Shown here one piece after another: positions 50,184 through 58,196 of a DNA stretch of 64,000 nucleotides (positions within the stretch are counted from its first letter, which is position 1; every line of letters starts with the position of its first letter). The DNA is taken from NCBI RefSeq assembly GCF_018304945.1, contig NZ_JAGQEE010000004.1, positions 361,645 to 425,644 of the forward strand, given 5' to 3'. The notes under the pieces are model-generated. The model was not told the origin of the DNA, made no database searches, and saw nothing but the letters and a program-made list of their open reading frames with translations. Made by a program: the position numbers and the translations under genes. This DNA comes from Collimonas humicola. Its GTDB lineage: Bacteria > Pseudomonadota > Gammaproteobacteria > Burkholderiales > Burkholderiaceae_D.

Positions 50184-52597
50184 GAGGGCGTTTAATGGGG
50201 AAACAAGCGGGTATCAAGACCCTGGTCAGTGCGGTACTGTTCACGCTGGCCTACAGCCCGCTGCTGGGCGGCGTGAATGGCACGGCAGCACTGGCGCAAG
50301 CGGTCCAGAACACGACCACCAGCTATGAATACGATGCCATGGGCAATCGGACCAAGATCACCGATCCCCTGGGGAACATCACGACCCAAAGCTACGATCC
50401 GCTAGGGCGCTTGATCCAGCAGGTACAACCGGTCCCAGTCGCAGGCGGCGCCAGCCCCACCGTCAGTTTTACCTATGACGGCCAGGACCAGCTCAGCACC
50501 GTCACCGATCCGAGAAATCTGGTAACCAGCTATACCGTCGATGGCCTGGGTAACCAGAACGCGCTCACCAGTCCCGATACCGGCAGTACGAGTAAAACCT
50601 ATGATGCCGCCGGCAACCTGAAGACCCGTACCGATGCCCGTGGCAAGACCACCAGCTATAGCTACGATGCCCTCAACCGTCTTACCCAGATCAGCTATGC
50701 CAGCGGCACTCCCACCCAGTTCGAATACGACGGTGGTACCAGCGGCGCTCCGAACGCCAAGGGTCACCTGACCCGGATGATCGACGGCTCCGGCCAGACC
50801 ACCTATGCCTATGACGGCTTTGGGCGCTTGCTGACCAAGGTGCAAACACTGAGCAGCACAGGCACTAGCAGCACGATCAGCTACGCCTATGGCAGCAGCG
50901 GCACTACCACCGGTAAATTGATCAGCACGACTTACCCCAGCGGCAACCGGATCAACTACGGCTATGACGCTGCAGGACGAGTCAACAGTCTCACCCTGAA
51001 TCCGACCAATACCACCGGTGGCGGCACCAATACCGGCATCAGCCCCCCCTTACTCACCGGTATCGGCTACCAAGCCTTTGGTCCTGTGAATGCCTGGACC
51101 TGGGGTAATAGCAGCAGTACCAGCACGAACACCTATGCCAGGGGCATTGATCTGGACGGTCGTGTCACCAGCTACCCACTGGGCAATGCCCTGAGCAACG
51201 GCACCAACCGGACCATCAGCTACGATGCGGCTAGCCGTATCACCGCCAGCAGCCACAGCGGTATGGGTACCGGCAACAACGCGCCCACCAACTTCAATCA
51301 AAGCTACGGCTATGACAACCTGGACCGGCTCAACAGCGTCACGGGCAGCAGCAGTACCAGCAACCAGAGTTTCCAGTACGACCAGAACGGCAATCGGACT
51401 CAGGCGACGTTCGGCAGCGGCAGCTACGCCAATACGATTGCCGCGAACAGCAATCAGCTGACGGCCACGACTGGACCAACACCGGCCAAGAGCAACACCT
51501 ATGACGCGGCAGGCAATCTGACCAGTGACGGCACCATCAGCTATATCTATAGCGATCGTGGAAGAATGGTCAGTGCGACTAACGGTGGCAATACTGTCAC
51601 GTACACCCACAATGGCATTGAGGAGCGAGTACAAAAGCAAGGGCCGACCAGCATCATTGCCACGGGCAGCAACAGCTATGTGTATGACGACGCGGGACAC
51701 CTTATCGGCGAGTACGATGCTAATCAGCAGGTCATTGAAGAGACGGTATATTTGGGTGACTTACCGGTGGTAGTACTGAAGCAAACCGTAACAGGAACCG
51801 GAACAAGCCAGACCATCGCGACCAACGTCTATTACGTTTACGCCGACCACATCAACACGCCACGGGTGATTACGCAGGCGACGGATAACCAGATGGTGTG
51901 GCGTTGGGACAGTACGGATCCGTTTGGATTGCAACCGCCGGACGAGAACCCGAACAGCCTGGGTACCTTCACCTACAACCAGCGTTTCCCGGGGCAGCTG
52001 TATGACAAAGAGACCAACAATTTCTACAATATCAACCGGGACTATGACCCGCAGTTGGGGCGCTATGTGCAGTCTGATCCAGTTGGGCTGAGTGGTGGGA
52101 TAAATACCTATGGCTATGTCGGGGGGAATCCGGCAGCCAGAACTGACACGACTGGATTGTTCTGGGATGAAACCGGAGCATACCTGGCACCGGCTGCTAC
52201 TGCCGTAGCTACAGCTACTGCGCCAGTTACAGCTGTCGCCGCTGGTGCTTTCGGTGCTGGTGTTTCTACGTATCTAGCGTGTCATTCCGATGATGAAGAT
52301 AAATGTAAGGCAAAAATTGCTGAAGTTTACAGAGCTATGGCCGCGGTTGAAAAGCGGCTTGCTGACCTTTACGTGGACCGATACAACCAATACAATATTG
52401 CTCGGAGTGTGCCGTCCCCATCGCTGCCAAAGGGTACCGGGAGTTGGGACGGACACCAGTCTGCAGCACGCGACGCAAAAACTTGGCTAGGCCGTGCGAT
52501 TAAAGAAGCGTTAGCAGCAAAATGTCAGGTTCCACCATACGCCTGGGATTTATTAAAAGCACCAATTCCAACACACCCCGCGCTACCAGTAAAATGA
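50180..52597 (+). CDS. RHS C-terminal half with its own signal peptide and a variable C-terminal domain
   Basis: An 805-residue protein. The N-terminus (about 7-41, MGKQAGIKTLVSAVLFTLAY... to AALAQ) looks like a second Sec signal. YD repeats begin at once (NTTTSYEYDAMGNRTKITDP). The RHS core signature YYVYADHINTPRVITQA...QLGRYVQSDPVGLSGGINTY is near 550-655. After it a non-conserved tail of about 145 residues has a hydrophobic Ala-rich stretch, a Cys pair, then GTGSWDGHQSAARDAKTWLG and KCQVPPYAWDLLKAP. In RHS systems this position holds the toxin; I do not recognise this family. It is coupled at both ends by ATGA overlaps. Confidence 0.85.
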   Translation: MRGRLMGKQAGIKTLVSAVLFTLAYSPLLGGVNGTAALAQAVQNTTTSYEYDAMGNRTKITDPLGNITTQSYDPLGRLIQQVQPVPVAGGASPTVSFTYDGQDQLSTVTDPRNLVTSYTVDGLGNQNALTSPDTGSTSKTYDAAGNLKTRTDARGKTTSYSYDALNRLTQISYASGTPTQFEYDGGTSGAPNAKGHLTRMIDGSGQTTYAYDGFGRLLTKVQTLSSTGTSSTISYAYGSSGTTTGKLISTTYPSGNRINYGYDAAGRVNSLTLNPTNTTGGGTNTGISPPLLTGIGYQAFGPVNAWTWGNSSSTSTNTYARGIDLDGRVTSYPLGNALSNGTNRTISYDAASRITASSHSGMGTGNNAPTNFNQSYGYDNLDRLNSVTGSSSTSNQSFQYDQNGNRTQATFGSGSYANTIAANSNQLTATTGPTPAKSNTYDAAGNLTSDGTISYIYSDRGRMVSATNGGNTVTYTHNGIEERVQKQGPTSIIATGSNSYVYDDAGHLIGEYDANQQVIEETVYLGDLPVVVLKQTVTGTGTSQTIATNVYYVYADHINTPRVITQATDNQMVWRWDSTDPFGLQPPDENPNSLGTFTYNQRFPGQLYDKETNNFYNINRDYDPQLGRYVQSDPVGLSGGINTYGYVGGNPAARTDTTGLFWDETGAYLAPAATAVATATAPVTAVAAGAFGAGVSTYLACHSDDEDKCKAKIAEVYRAMAAVEKRLADLYVDRYNQYNIARSVPSPSLPKGTGSWDGHQSAARDAKTWLGRAIKEALAAKCQVPPYAWDLLKAPIPTHPALPVK

Positions 52598-53286
52598 ACC
52601 CGATCACTGACAAAATAGCTATGTTGCTGAGCACCGACTGGTTTTTTGGGAAATGGCACCTCTGGGGGCTGCAGTCGGCTGAAGACGTTCGGCGTTCGAT
52701 GCAGCAGCGCTGTCGTTCAATTGTTCTCGACCTGCTAGCAGGGGAATCCGATTACTGGGAAGTCTCTTTCACTGAAGAGAGACTTCGGCGAACCTTCGAC
52801 GATTTTTTCGTTGCAGCTACTGAATCCAAAATGTTGGGAAAGGACATTGATTTCTTGCGGCAAGTGGCAAGTGAAACGGTGCTGGAATCTCAGGAAATGA
52901 GTGACATTTCATTACTGGAGATTCTGACTCAGATGCTTGTTTCGGACTTGGATTCTGCATCGAAATCCGGAATGCCAAGAGAGCTTATTTCGAAAATTGC
53001 GATGTTTTTCGAAGACCTGTCCGTGTCGGGGGTGATCTCAGAGTGTGAAAACCCCAAGTCTGACTGGGATAAAAAAATTCGTGATGCTACTGCTGATATG
53101 CCGACAAGACTTGGCGATTTCCTCCTCGCAGTACGCGAACAACGCCACCATTTCATTCAGTTTTGGGAACGTCTGGTCGCAACGACATCTCGAGAGGAAC
53201 GAAATCAACTACGCATTTGGTACAATAATGCCGCGTTTGACTTGTTCGGATCCCAGGTAGATCTTCCTACTAATCTAATAGACTAA
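52594..53286 (+). CDS. Candidate immunity protein of the RHS system (230 aa)
   Basis: A 230-residue, probably soluble cytosolic protein with no signal or membrane segment. It is mainly alpha-helical by composition, with Trp/Phe-rich ends (TDWFFGKWHLWG near the start). ATG 52594 overlaps the RHS stop codon (ATGA), the standard arrangement for an immunity gene right after the RHS toxin tip. An upstream in-frame start at 52522 would lie in the toxin gene. No family is recognised, so the immunity role rests on position and size. Confidence 0.6.
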   Translation: MNPITDKIAMLLSTDWFFGKWHLWGLQSAEDVRRSMQQRCRSIVLDLLAGESDYWEVSFTEERLRRTFDDFFVAATESKMLGKDIDFLRQVASETVLESQEMSDISLLEILTQMLVSDLDSASKSGMPRELISKIAMFFEDLSVSGVISECENPKSDWDKKIRDATADMPTRLGDFLLAVREQRHHFIQFWERLVATTSREERNQLRIWYNNAAFDLFGSQVDLPTNLID

Positions 53287-53336
53287 TCTTGAGTTCTCAC
53301 GATGGATGTAGCCAAATACGCAGGGGCAATGACCCT

Positions 53337-53370
53337 AATGCCGTTCAGTTAAGACTGAACGGCATTTTTG
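53337..53370 (+). terminator. Terminator-like hairpin at the left end of the IS
   Basis: AATGCCGTTCAGT (53337-53349) pairs perfectly with ACTGAACGGCATT (53354-53366) across a TAAG loop, followed by TTTG TTTTT. The left terminal repeat is thus duplicated in inverted orientation just inside the end. It would stop transcripts entering from the RHS operon and shield the transposase gene from outside transcription. Confidence 0.7.
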
Positions 53371-53415
53371 TTTTTAAGTGTTGTAAACGCAATTGGAGGC
53401 TGTTAACCTGCGTGC

Positions 53416-54741
53416 ATGCTTGATGACGCGATCCATTTTATGGCTGAAACTCAGGAGGCACCCAACTGGGAGCGCCTGGGGCAACATTTACCATATGAGT
53501 GGATAGAGAAGGCAATCAATTACACTGGCAAGGCGAGCATCCGGCACCGTCGGCTCCCAGCCGAGCAGGTGGTCTGGTTGGTAGTTGCCTTGGCGCCGTA
53601 TCGGCATCAATCCATCAGCGAAGTCATCGACGATTTGGATCTGGCCCTGCCAGATGTCCAAGCTCCGTTCGTCAGCAAGAGTGCGGTCGCGCAAGCACGC
53701 CAGCGACTTGGGGCGGCGCCGTTGCAAGCGCTGTTTGAGTTATCCGCCCGCGCGTGGTGCGATCAGGACAACAAACACTACCAATTCAAGGGCTTGAGGT
53801 TGTTCGCCATGGACGGCACAACCTTAAAAACGGTTGATACGCCAGAACACCGCCAGCATTTCGGCGCCCAACGCTACGCCTGTGCCGTGTCGAGCTATCC
53901 TCAGATACGCGGGGTCACGCTAACGGATGTCTCGACGCACCTGATTCGTAGTGCTGCCTTTGGTCCCTACGGTACGCACGAAATGCAGTATGCCAAAGAA
54001 CTGGTGTCCTCTATTCCCGACGATTCCCTCACGGCCTTTGACAAAGGCTTTTTGTCGGCGGAAATCTTATGCAACTTAACTGGCCGGGGCAACAATCGCC
54101 ACTTCATCATTCCAGCCAAAGCCAACACGAAATGGGAAGTGCTAGAGGAAAGCGCTGGCGACGCATTAATCCAGATGCGCATATCGCCGCAGGCGCGTCG
54201 CAAATGTCCTGAACTGCCCGAATTCTGGCAGGTACGAGCCATTACCGTAATCGATCCATCTGCGCGCAAACAGATTCTGCTTACATCATTGTTCGATCGT
54301 AAGCGTTACAAAGCCGTCGACATTACTGCGTGCTATGAACGACGTTGGCAAATTGAAACGAGCTATCGGGAATTGAAGCAGACTATGCTGGGCAAGACTC
54401 TGACGCTGCGCAGCAAAACGGTAGAAGGCGTCTACCAGGAAATATGGGGAACACTGACCGCGTACAACTTAATCAGACTGGAAATGGCAAAAACGGCGCT
54501 AGCCGTGAAATGTGAACCGACTGAAATTAGCTTCGTGCGTGCCTTTCACGTCATCCAGTACGAACTGCACTGGGCCGCAGTAACTCGCTCATATGGCAAG
54601 TTGCCGGCTCTGTTGCAACGCTTGCGGCAACGATTAATCGCCCTGCTGAACGAAGACCGACCCGGTCGACATTGCGACCGGGTCGTCAAAGCGCTACCTC
54701 AACGTTACTCCGTTCGGGTCCTGAAAAGAGACCTTAACTGA
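53416..54741 (+). CDS. IS4-family transposase
   Basis: A 441-residue DDE transposase. DDE residues are visible in AMDGTTLKTVD, in LTAFDKGFLSAE, and in the IS4 signature YERRWQIETSYRELK, a perfect Y-x2-R-x3-E-x6-K. The frame is intact and full length for the family, so the element is probably active or recent. The stop lies within the right terminal repeat. Confidence 0.93.
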   Translation: MLDDAIHFMAETQEAPNWERLGQHLPYEWIEKAINYTGKASIRHRRLPAEQVVWLVVALAPYRHQSISEVIDDLDLALPDVQAPFVSKSAVAQARQRLGAAPLQALFELSARAWCDQDNKHYQFKGLRLFAMDGTTLKTVDTPEHRQHFGAQRYACAVSSYPQIRGVTLTDVSTHLIRSAAFGPYGTHEMQYAKELVSSIPDDSLTAFDKGFLSAEILCNLTGRGNNRHFIIPAKANTKWEVLEESAGDALIQMRISPQARRKCPELPEFWQVRAITVIDPSARKQILLTSLFDRKRYKAVDITACYERRWQIETSYRELKQTMLGKTLTLRSKTVEGVYQEIWGTLTAYNLIRLEMAKTALAVKCEPTEISFVRAFHVIQYELHWAAVTRSYGKLPALLQRLRQRLIALLNEDRPGRHCDRVVKALPQRYSVRVLKRDLN

Positions 54742-55002
54742 ACGGCATTAACCCGACGGGTGGTCTTTTTTATTGGTGCTTGACGTGACAGGTGCCGATC
54801 CCACGGTCCAAAGCATTTGCAAAAGCCTGCTCCCGGTCAAAGTGGGCGGCGCGCAACAGCTGTCATCCCTCCTCGATTATTCCGTATACAAACTTTCCAC
54901 TCGGACATAGAATCCGGTGCTGCTGGGCATCGCAGCAATGTCTCTGCCATTGTTATCGTGGATGGACATGAACTACATTCAATTCATTCTGGGAGTCTTC
55001 TT

Positions 55003-55818
55003 GTGAAGCGTTACGCCGGTGTTGTTGCATGCATTTTTGTCTATTTCATTGCCATCGCAGGGGGCTTGATTCCCGCCAAGGAGAGCCGCGCAGATGCGAT
55101 GGACGATATCCAGAGCCGGCGCGCGATTCGCGTCGCGGTGCCAAAAGATACGCCGCCGTTCGGCGCGGAAGGCCAGTACAAGTCGCTGGAAGGATTCGAT
55201 ATCTCGATCGCCAAGATGATTTCGCTGGAGCTGGGAGTCAAGCTCGACATGGTGCCGCTGGCCAGCGCGGACCGCATTCCTTCGCTGCTGAACCATCATG
55301 TCGACCTGGTGATTTCCAGTCTCGGTAAAAATCCGGAACGCCTGAAGCAGATCGACTTTTCACAGGCATACGCGCCGTTTTACCTGGGTGTGTTCGGCGC
55401 TCCCAGCCTGGACGTAAAAAATGCCGCCGCTCTGTCCGGCAAGACTATCGCCGTGCTCAAGGATTCGATCGAAGATGTCGAACTGACCAAGATTGCACCG
55501 CCCTCCGCCATCGTCAAACGCTTCGCCACCAGCAAGGAGGCGGAAAAATCCTATCTGCAAGGCGAGTCCAAGCTGCTGGCTGCCGGTAACGTGCTGATTT
55601 CCGCCTTTACCAAGGAACAGGCGGAAGGCACTCAGCTGAAGATCGTGTTGAAAGATTCGCCATGCTTCATTGGCGTTAACAAAAACGAAACCGCCCTGCT
55701 GAACAAGATCAACGCGATGCTGACCAACATCAAGAAAAACGGCATGCTCAACGTCAATGCCCAGCGCTGGTTCAAGGCGCCCTTGCCTGACAGCGTATTG
55801 CGTAGCGGGATCGAATAA
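55003..55818 (+). CDS. Periplasmic substrate-binding protein, family 3 (amino-acid type), orphan
   Basis: A 271-residue solute-binding protein. The signal (about 1-29, RYAGVVACIFVYFIAIAGGL) is followed by the family 3 pattern (IRVAVPKDTPPFG, LEGFDISIAKMISLELGVKL, DLVISSLGKNPERLKQIDFS). GTG 55003 with GGGAG five bases upstream gives a proper signal peptide; an open frame from 54817 adds a non-signal stretch. No permease or ATPase of the amino-acid type is adjacent. It therefore either serves a distant transporter or was separated from its partners by the RHS/IS region. Confidence 0.82.
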   Translation: MKRYAGVVACIFVYFIAIAGGLIPAKESRADAMDDIQSRRAIRVAVPKDTPPFGAEGQYKSLEGFDISIAKMISLELGVKLDMVPLASADRIPSLLNHHVDLVISSLGKNPERLKQIDFSQAYAPFYLGVFGAPSLDVKNAAALSGKTIAVLKDSIEDVELTKIAPPSAIVKRFATSKEAEKSYLQGESKLLAAGNVLISAFTKEQAEGTQLKIVLKDSPCFIGVNKNETALLNKINAMLTNIKKNGMLNVNAQRWFKAPLPDSVLRSGIE

Positions 55819-55843
55819 GCAAAGCTGCTGCCTGCGGCGAATG

Positions 55844-55875
55844 AAAAGGGGTTCCGTCGGCGGAACCCCTTTTTC
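55844..55875 (+). terminator. Rho-independent terminator of the orphan binding protein gene
   Basis: AAAAGGGGTTCCG (55844-55856) and CGGAACCCCTTTT (55861-55873) form a 13-bp perfect stem with a TCGG loop and a T-run. It is symmetric and could act in both directions. Confidence 0.9.
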
Positions 55876-55984
55876 CATTTCTGAGTCCTGATCTTATTGA
55901 TTCCGCCGGCGCCGCCGTGGCGCGATCGGCCGCCAAAGATGTGGTAAGTTCGTGGCATGACACTTGATATGCAGGAGAACCGAC

Positions 55985-56311
55985 ATGCCAACCGCAAGCC
56001 TGAATGGCGAAATCATCACCGGCTGGGACAGCTTCCATAGCGAATCGGCCAAGGCGTTCGGCTTCCCCGAATTCTACGGCCGCAATATGAATGCCTGGAT
56101 CGATTGCCTGAGCTATCTGCGCGACGAGGACGGCATGAGCAAATTCCGCCTCAAGGAAAACGAGGTGCTGAACATTGAAGTGCTGCACAGCGATAAACTG
56201 CGCCAGCGCGCCGCCGAAATTATCGAAGAGCTGGAATTCTGCATTGCTGCGATCAACGAGCGCTACGACGATTACGGCGAAAAGCCGGCGCTGAAACTGA
56301 TCCTGCGCTAG
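55985..56311 (+). CDS. Barstar-family protein (ribonuclease inhibitor-like)
   Basis: A 108-residue protein of the barstar family, which inhibits barnase-type ribonucleases. The signature ITGWDSFHSESAKAFGFPEF then YGRNMNAWIDCLSYL at about 12-46 is clear, and the remainder fits the small alpha/beta fold. ATG 55985 follows CAGGAGAAC. No barnase-like nuclease is encoded next to it, so it may be an orphan immunity gene, or regulate an unlinked RNase. It is convergent with the phosphodiesterase gene (8-bp gap). Confidence 0.85.
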   Translation: MPTASLNGEIITGWDSFHSESAKAFGFPEFYGRNMNAWIDCLSYLRDEDGMSKFRLKENEVLNIEVLHSDKLRQRAAEIIEELEFCIAAINERYDDYGEKPALKLILR

Positions 56312-56319
56312 AGGATGGC

Positions 56320-57138
56320 TTAATCGATCAGGTCATCGCCGTCATAGAACGGATACGGCCCGTCAAACTCTCCGACATAGGCAGTGTGGCTGATCAAGCC
56401 GTGCGCCGCATCCCACAGATGCAGCTGGAACGCCGGCGGTTCCATCACGAAGCGGGACTCTGCCTGCGGGCTCAGATCCAGCGCTACCTGATGGGCGACG
56501 CCGGGACAGGTCGAGGCGATGCTGCCGCCGAAACGCACCTGGATGGCGCGATGCAGGTGGCCGCACAAGATCCTCTCCACCTGCGGATGGCGCTGCACCA
56601 CGGCGGCCAATGCCTGCGGCTGGGCCAATCCGATTTTATCCATGTGGCCGATGCCGGTATGAAACGGCGGATGGTGCATGACGATGACGGTCGGCTTGTG
56701 CGGCTGCGCCGCCAGCACCTGATCCAGCCAGAGCAAACTATCGGCGGCCAGTGCGCCGCCGCTGGAATGCGGAATGACCGTATCCAGCGCCACGATGCGC
56801 AGCGCATGATCGTCGATCACGTACTCTATTCTGTCCCGGCTTTGCTGAAGATATAAATGTTCGGGGAAGGCCGCCCGCAAAGCACTGCGTTCATCGTGGT
56901 TGCCGGGGATCAGGTAATACGGCAGCTCCAGCGCTTGCAGCAGCTGGCGCAGGAATGCATATTCCTCCGGCAGACCGAAATCCACCAGATCGCCGGTAAT
57001 CACCACGGCGTCGGGCCGCTGCCTGAGCTCGTTCACCTGCGCGATGCAGCGCCGCAGGCTCTCCGCGGTATCGACGATGCGATAAGATTTCTTGCCCTGC
57101 GCCTTGATGTGCAAATCGGATATCTGGCAAAGAATCAT
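56320..57138 (-). CDS. Metallophosphoesterase, GpdQ/CpdA-like phosphodiesterase
   Basis: A 272-residue cytosolic calcineurin-like phosphodiesterase. All metal motifs are present: D-x-H in CQISDLHI, GDLVDFG, GNHDE, MHHPPFHTG and GHLHRA. GpdQ-type members cleave glycerophosphodiesters; CpdA-type members cleave cyclic nucleotides. It is the last gene of the ABC transporter operon, with an ATGA overlap to the ATPase gene. A role in hydrolysing the imported phosphodiester is therefore likely (inference). Confidence 0.88.
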   Translation of the reverse strand: MILCQISDLHIKAQGKKSYRIVDTAESLRRCIAQVNELRQRPDAVVITGDLVDFGLPEEYAFLRQLLQALELPYYLIPGNHDERSALRAAFPEHLYLQQSRDRIEYVIDDHALRIVALDTVIPHSSGGALAADSLLWLDQVLAAQPHKPTVIVMHHPPFHTGIGHMDKIGLAQPQALAAVVQRHPQVERILCGHLHRAIQVRFGGSIASTCPGVAHQVALDLSPQAESRFVMEPPAFQLHLWDAAHGLISHTAYVGEFDGPYPFYDGDDLID

Positions 57139-58196
57139 GCTGCCGCCTCATCCTGGAAATGCAACAAGGCGTGCTCATGCACGCGCAGCGCGATGTGTTC
57201 ACCCACTTGCCAGGATGCGCCTCGCCCCGTGTCGACCACCACCGCCTGCTCGGCGCCGACATCGACCAGCAGGCGGGTGCGGTCCCCCAGGAAGAAGGTC
57301 GATAGAATTTCTCCCTGCATGTTGGCAGCATCCATGTCAGCGGCAACAACCTCGACATCTTCCGGCCGGAACATCAGTGTCGCCCGCAGCCCGGCGGACG
57401 TAGTATTGCATGGCAGCCGGCCGCCGCCAAAGCGCAGCTGGCCGTCGCTGGCGACGCCGCTCACGCGGTTCATGGTGCCGATGAAATCAGCGACAAAATG
57501 GCTGGCGGGGCGGTAATAGATATCCTGCGGGCTGCCGATCTGCGCGATCCTGCCGCGCTCCATCACCACCACGCGGTCGCCCAGCGCCATCGCCTCGCTC
57601 TGGTCGTGCGTCACATAGATCGCGGTGATGCCAAGCTTGCGCAGCAGCTGGTTGAGATCGACGCGCAACGTTTCGCGCAGCTTGGCGTCGAGCGCCGTCA
57701 GCGGCTCGTCGAGCAGCAGTACCTTGGGTTCGACTGCCAGCGCACGGGCCAGGGCGACCCGCTGCTTCTGGCCGCCCGACAATTGGTCGATGCGGCGCTG
57801 TCCTAATCCTTGCAAATGCACCATGTCAAGCAAGGCGTCGATTTTTTCCACGCGCTGGGCCGCAGGCATCTTGCGGATCTTCAAGCCGTAGGCGATGTTT
57901 TCGCCGACCGTCATGTTCGGGAACAAGGCGTAATTCTGAAACACCATGCCGACGCCGCGCTTTTCTATCGGCAAAGCGGTAACGTCTTCGCCGCCGAACA
58001 GAACCTGGCCGCCGGCATCGGGAAATTCCAGGCCGGCGATCAGACGCAGAGTGGTGGTTTTTCCGCAGCCGGACGGACCCAGCAGCACCACGGTTTCACC
58101 GGGATGGATTTCCAGTTCTATCGGCTGCAGCGCCTGCGCGCCGTTGGCGAAGGTCTTTGCGCACTGGATCAATTTGATGGAAACGGCATTCTTCAT
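57135..58196 (-). CDS. ABC transporter ATP-binding protein (PotA/FbpC-like)
   Basis: A 353-residue importer ATPase. Walker A is GPSGCGKTT, signature LSGGQKQRVALARALAVEP, Walker B VLLLDEPLTALD, H-loop VTHDQSEAM. A C-terminal TOBE-like domain follows (ATLMFRPEDVEV... FLGDRTRLLVDV). ATG 58196 overlaps the permease stop (ATGA); a longer frame to 58232 is inside the permease gene. It energises the two permeases encoded upstream. Confidence 0.92.
   Translation of the reverse strand: MKNAVSIKLIQCAKTFANGAQALQPIELEIHPGETVVLLGPSGCGKTTTLRLIAGLEFPDAGGQVLFGGEDVTALPIEKRGVGMVFQNYALFPNMTVGENIAYGLKIRKMPAAQRVEKIDALLDMVHLQGLGQRRIDQLSGGQKQRVALARALAVEPKVLLLDEPLTALDAKLRETLRVDLNQLLRKLGITAIYVTHDQSEAMALGDRVVVMERGRIAQIGSPQDIYYRPASHFVADFIGTMNRVSGVASDGQLRFGGGRLPCNTTSAGLRATLMFRPEDVEVVAADMDAANMQGEILSTFFLGDRTRLLVDVGAEQAVVVDTGRGASWQVGEHIALRVHEHALLHFQDEAAA

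Larger units (their letters stand above)
53336..54750 (+). mobile_element. IS4-family insertion sequence, complete
   Basis: A 1415-bp element with perfect 18-bp terminal inverted repeats (TAATGCCGTTCAGTTAAG at 53336-53353 and its complement at 54733-54750). It encloses one intact transposase gene. ACCC flanks both sides and may be a 4-bp target duplication. Joining the flanks restores ACCCGACGGGT followed by a T-run, suggesting insertion into the terminator region after the immunity gene. Confidence 0.85.

Noticed and set aside
47041..54750. A complete integrative island with two attachment ends
   Set aside because: No integrase gene and no second copy of the ssrA 3' end were found in the window, so island boundaries cannot be claimed.
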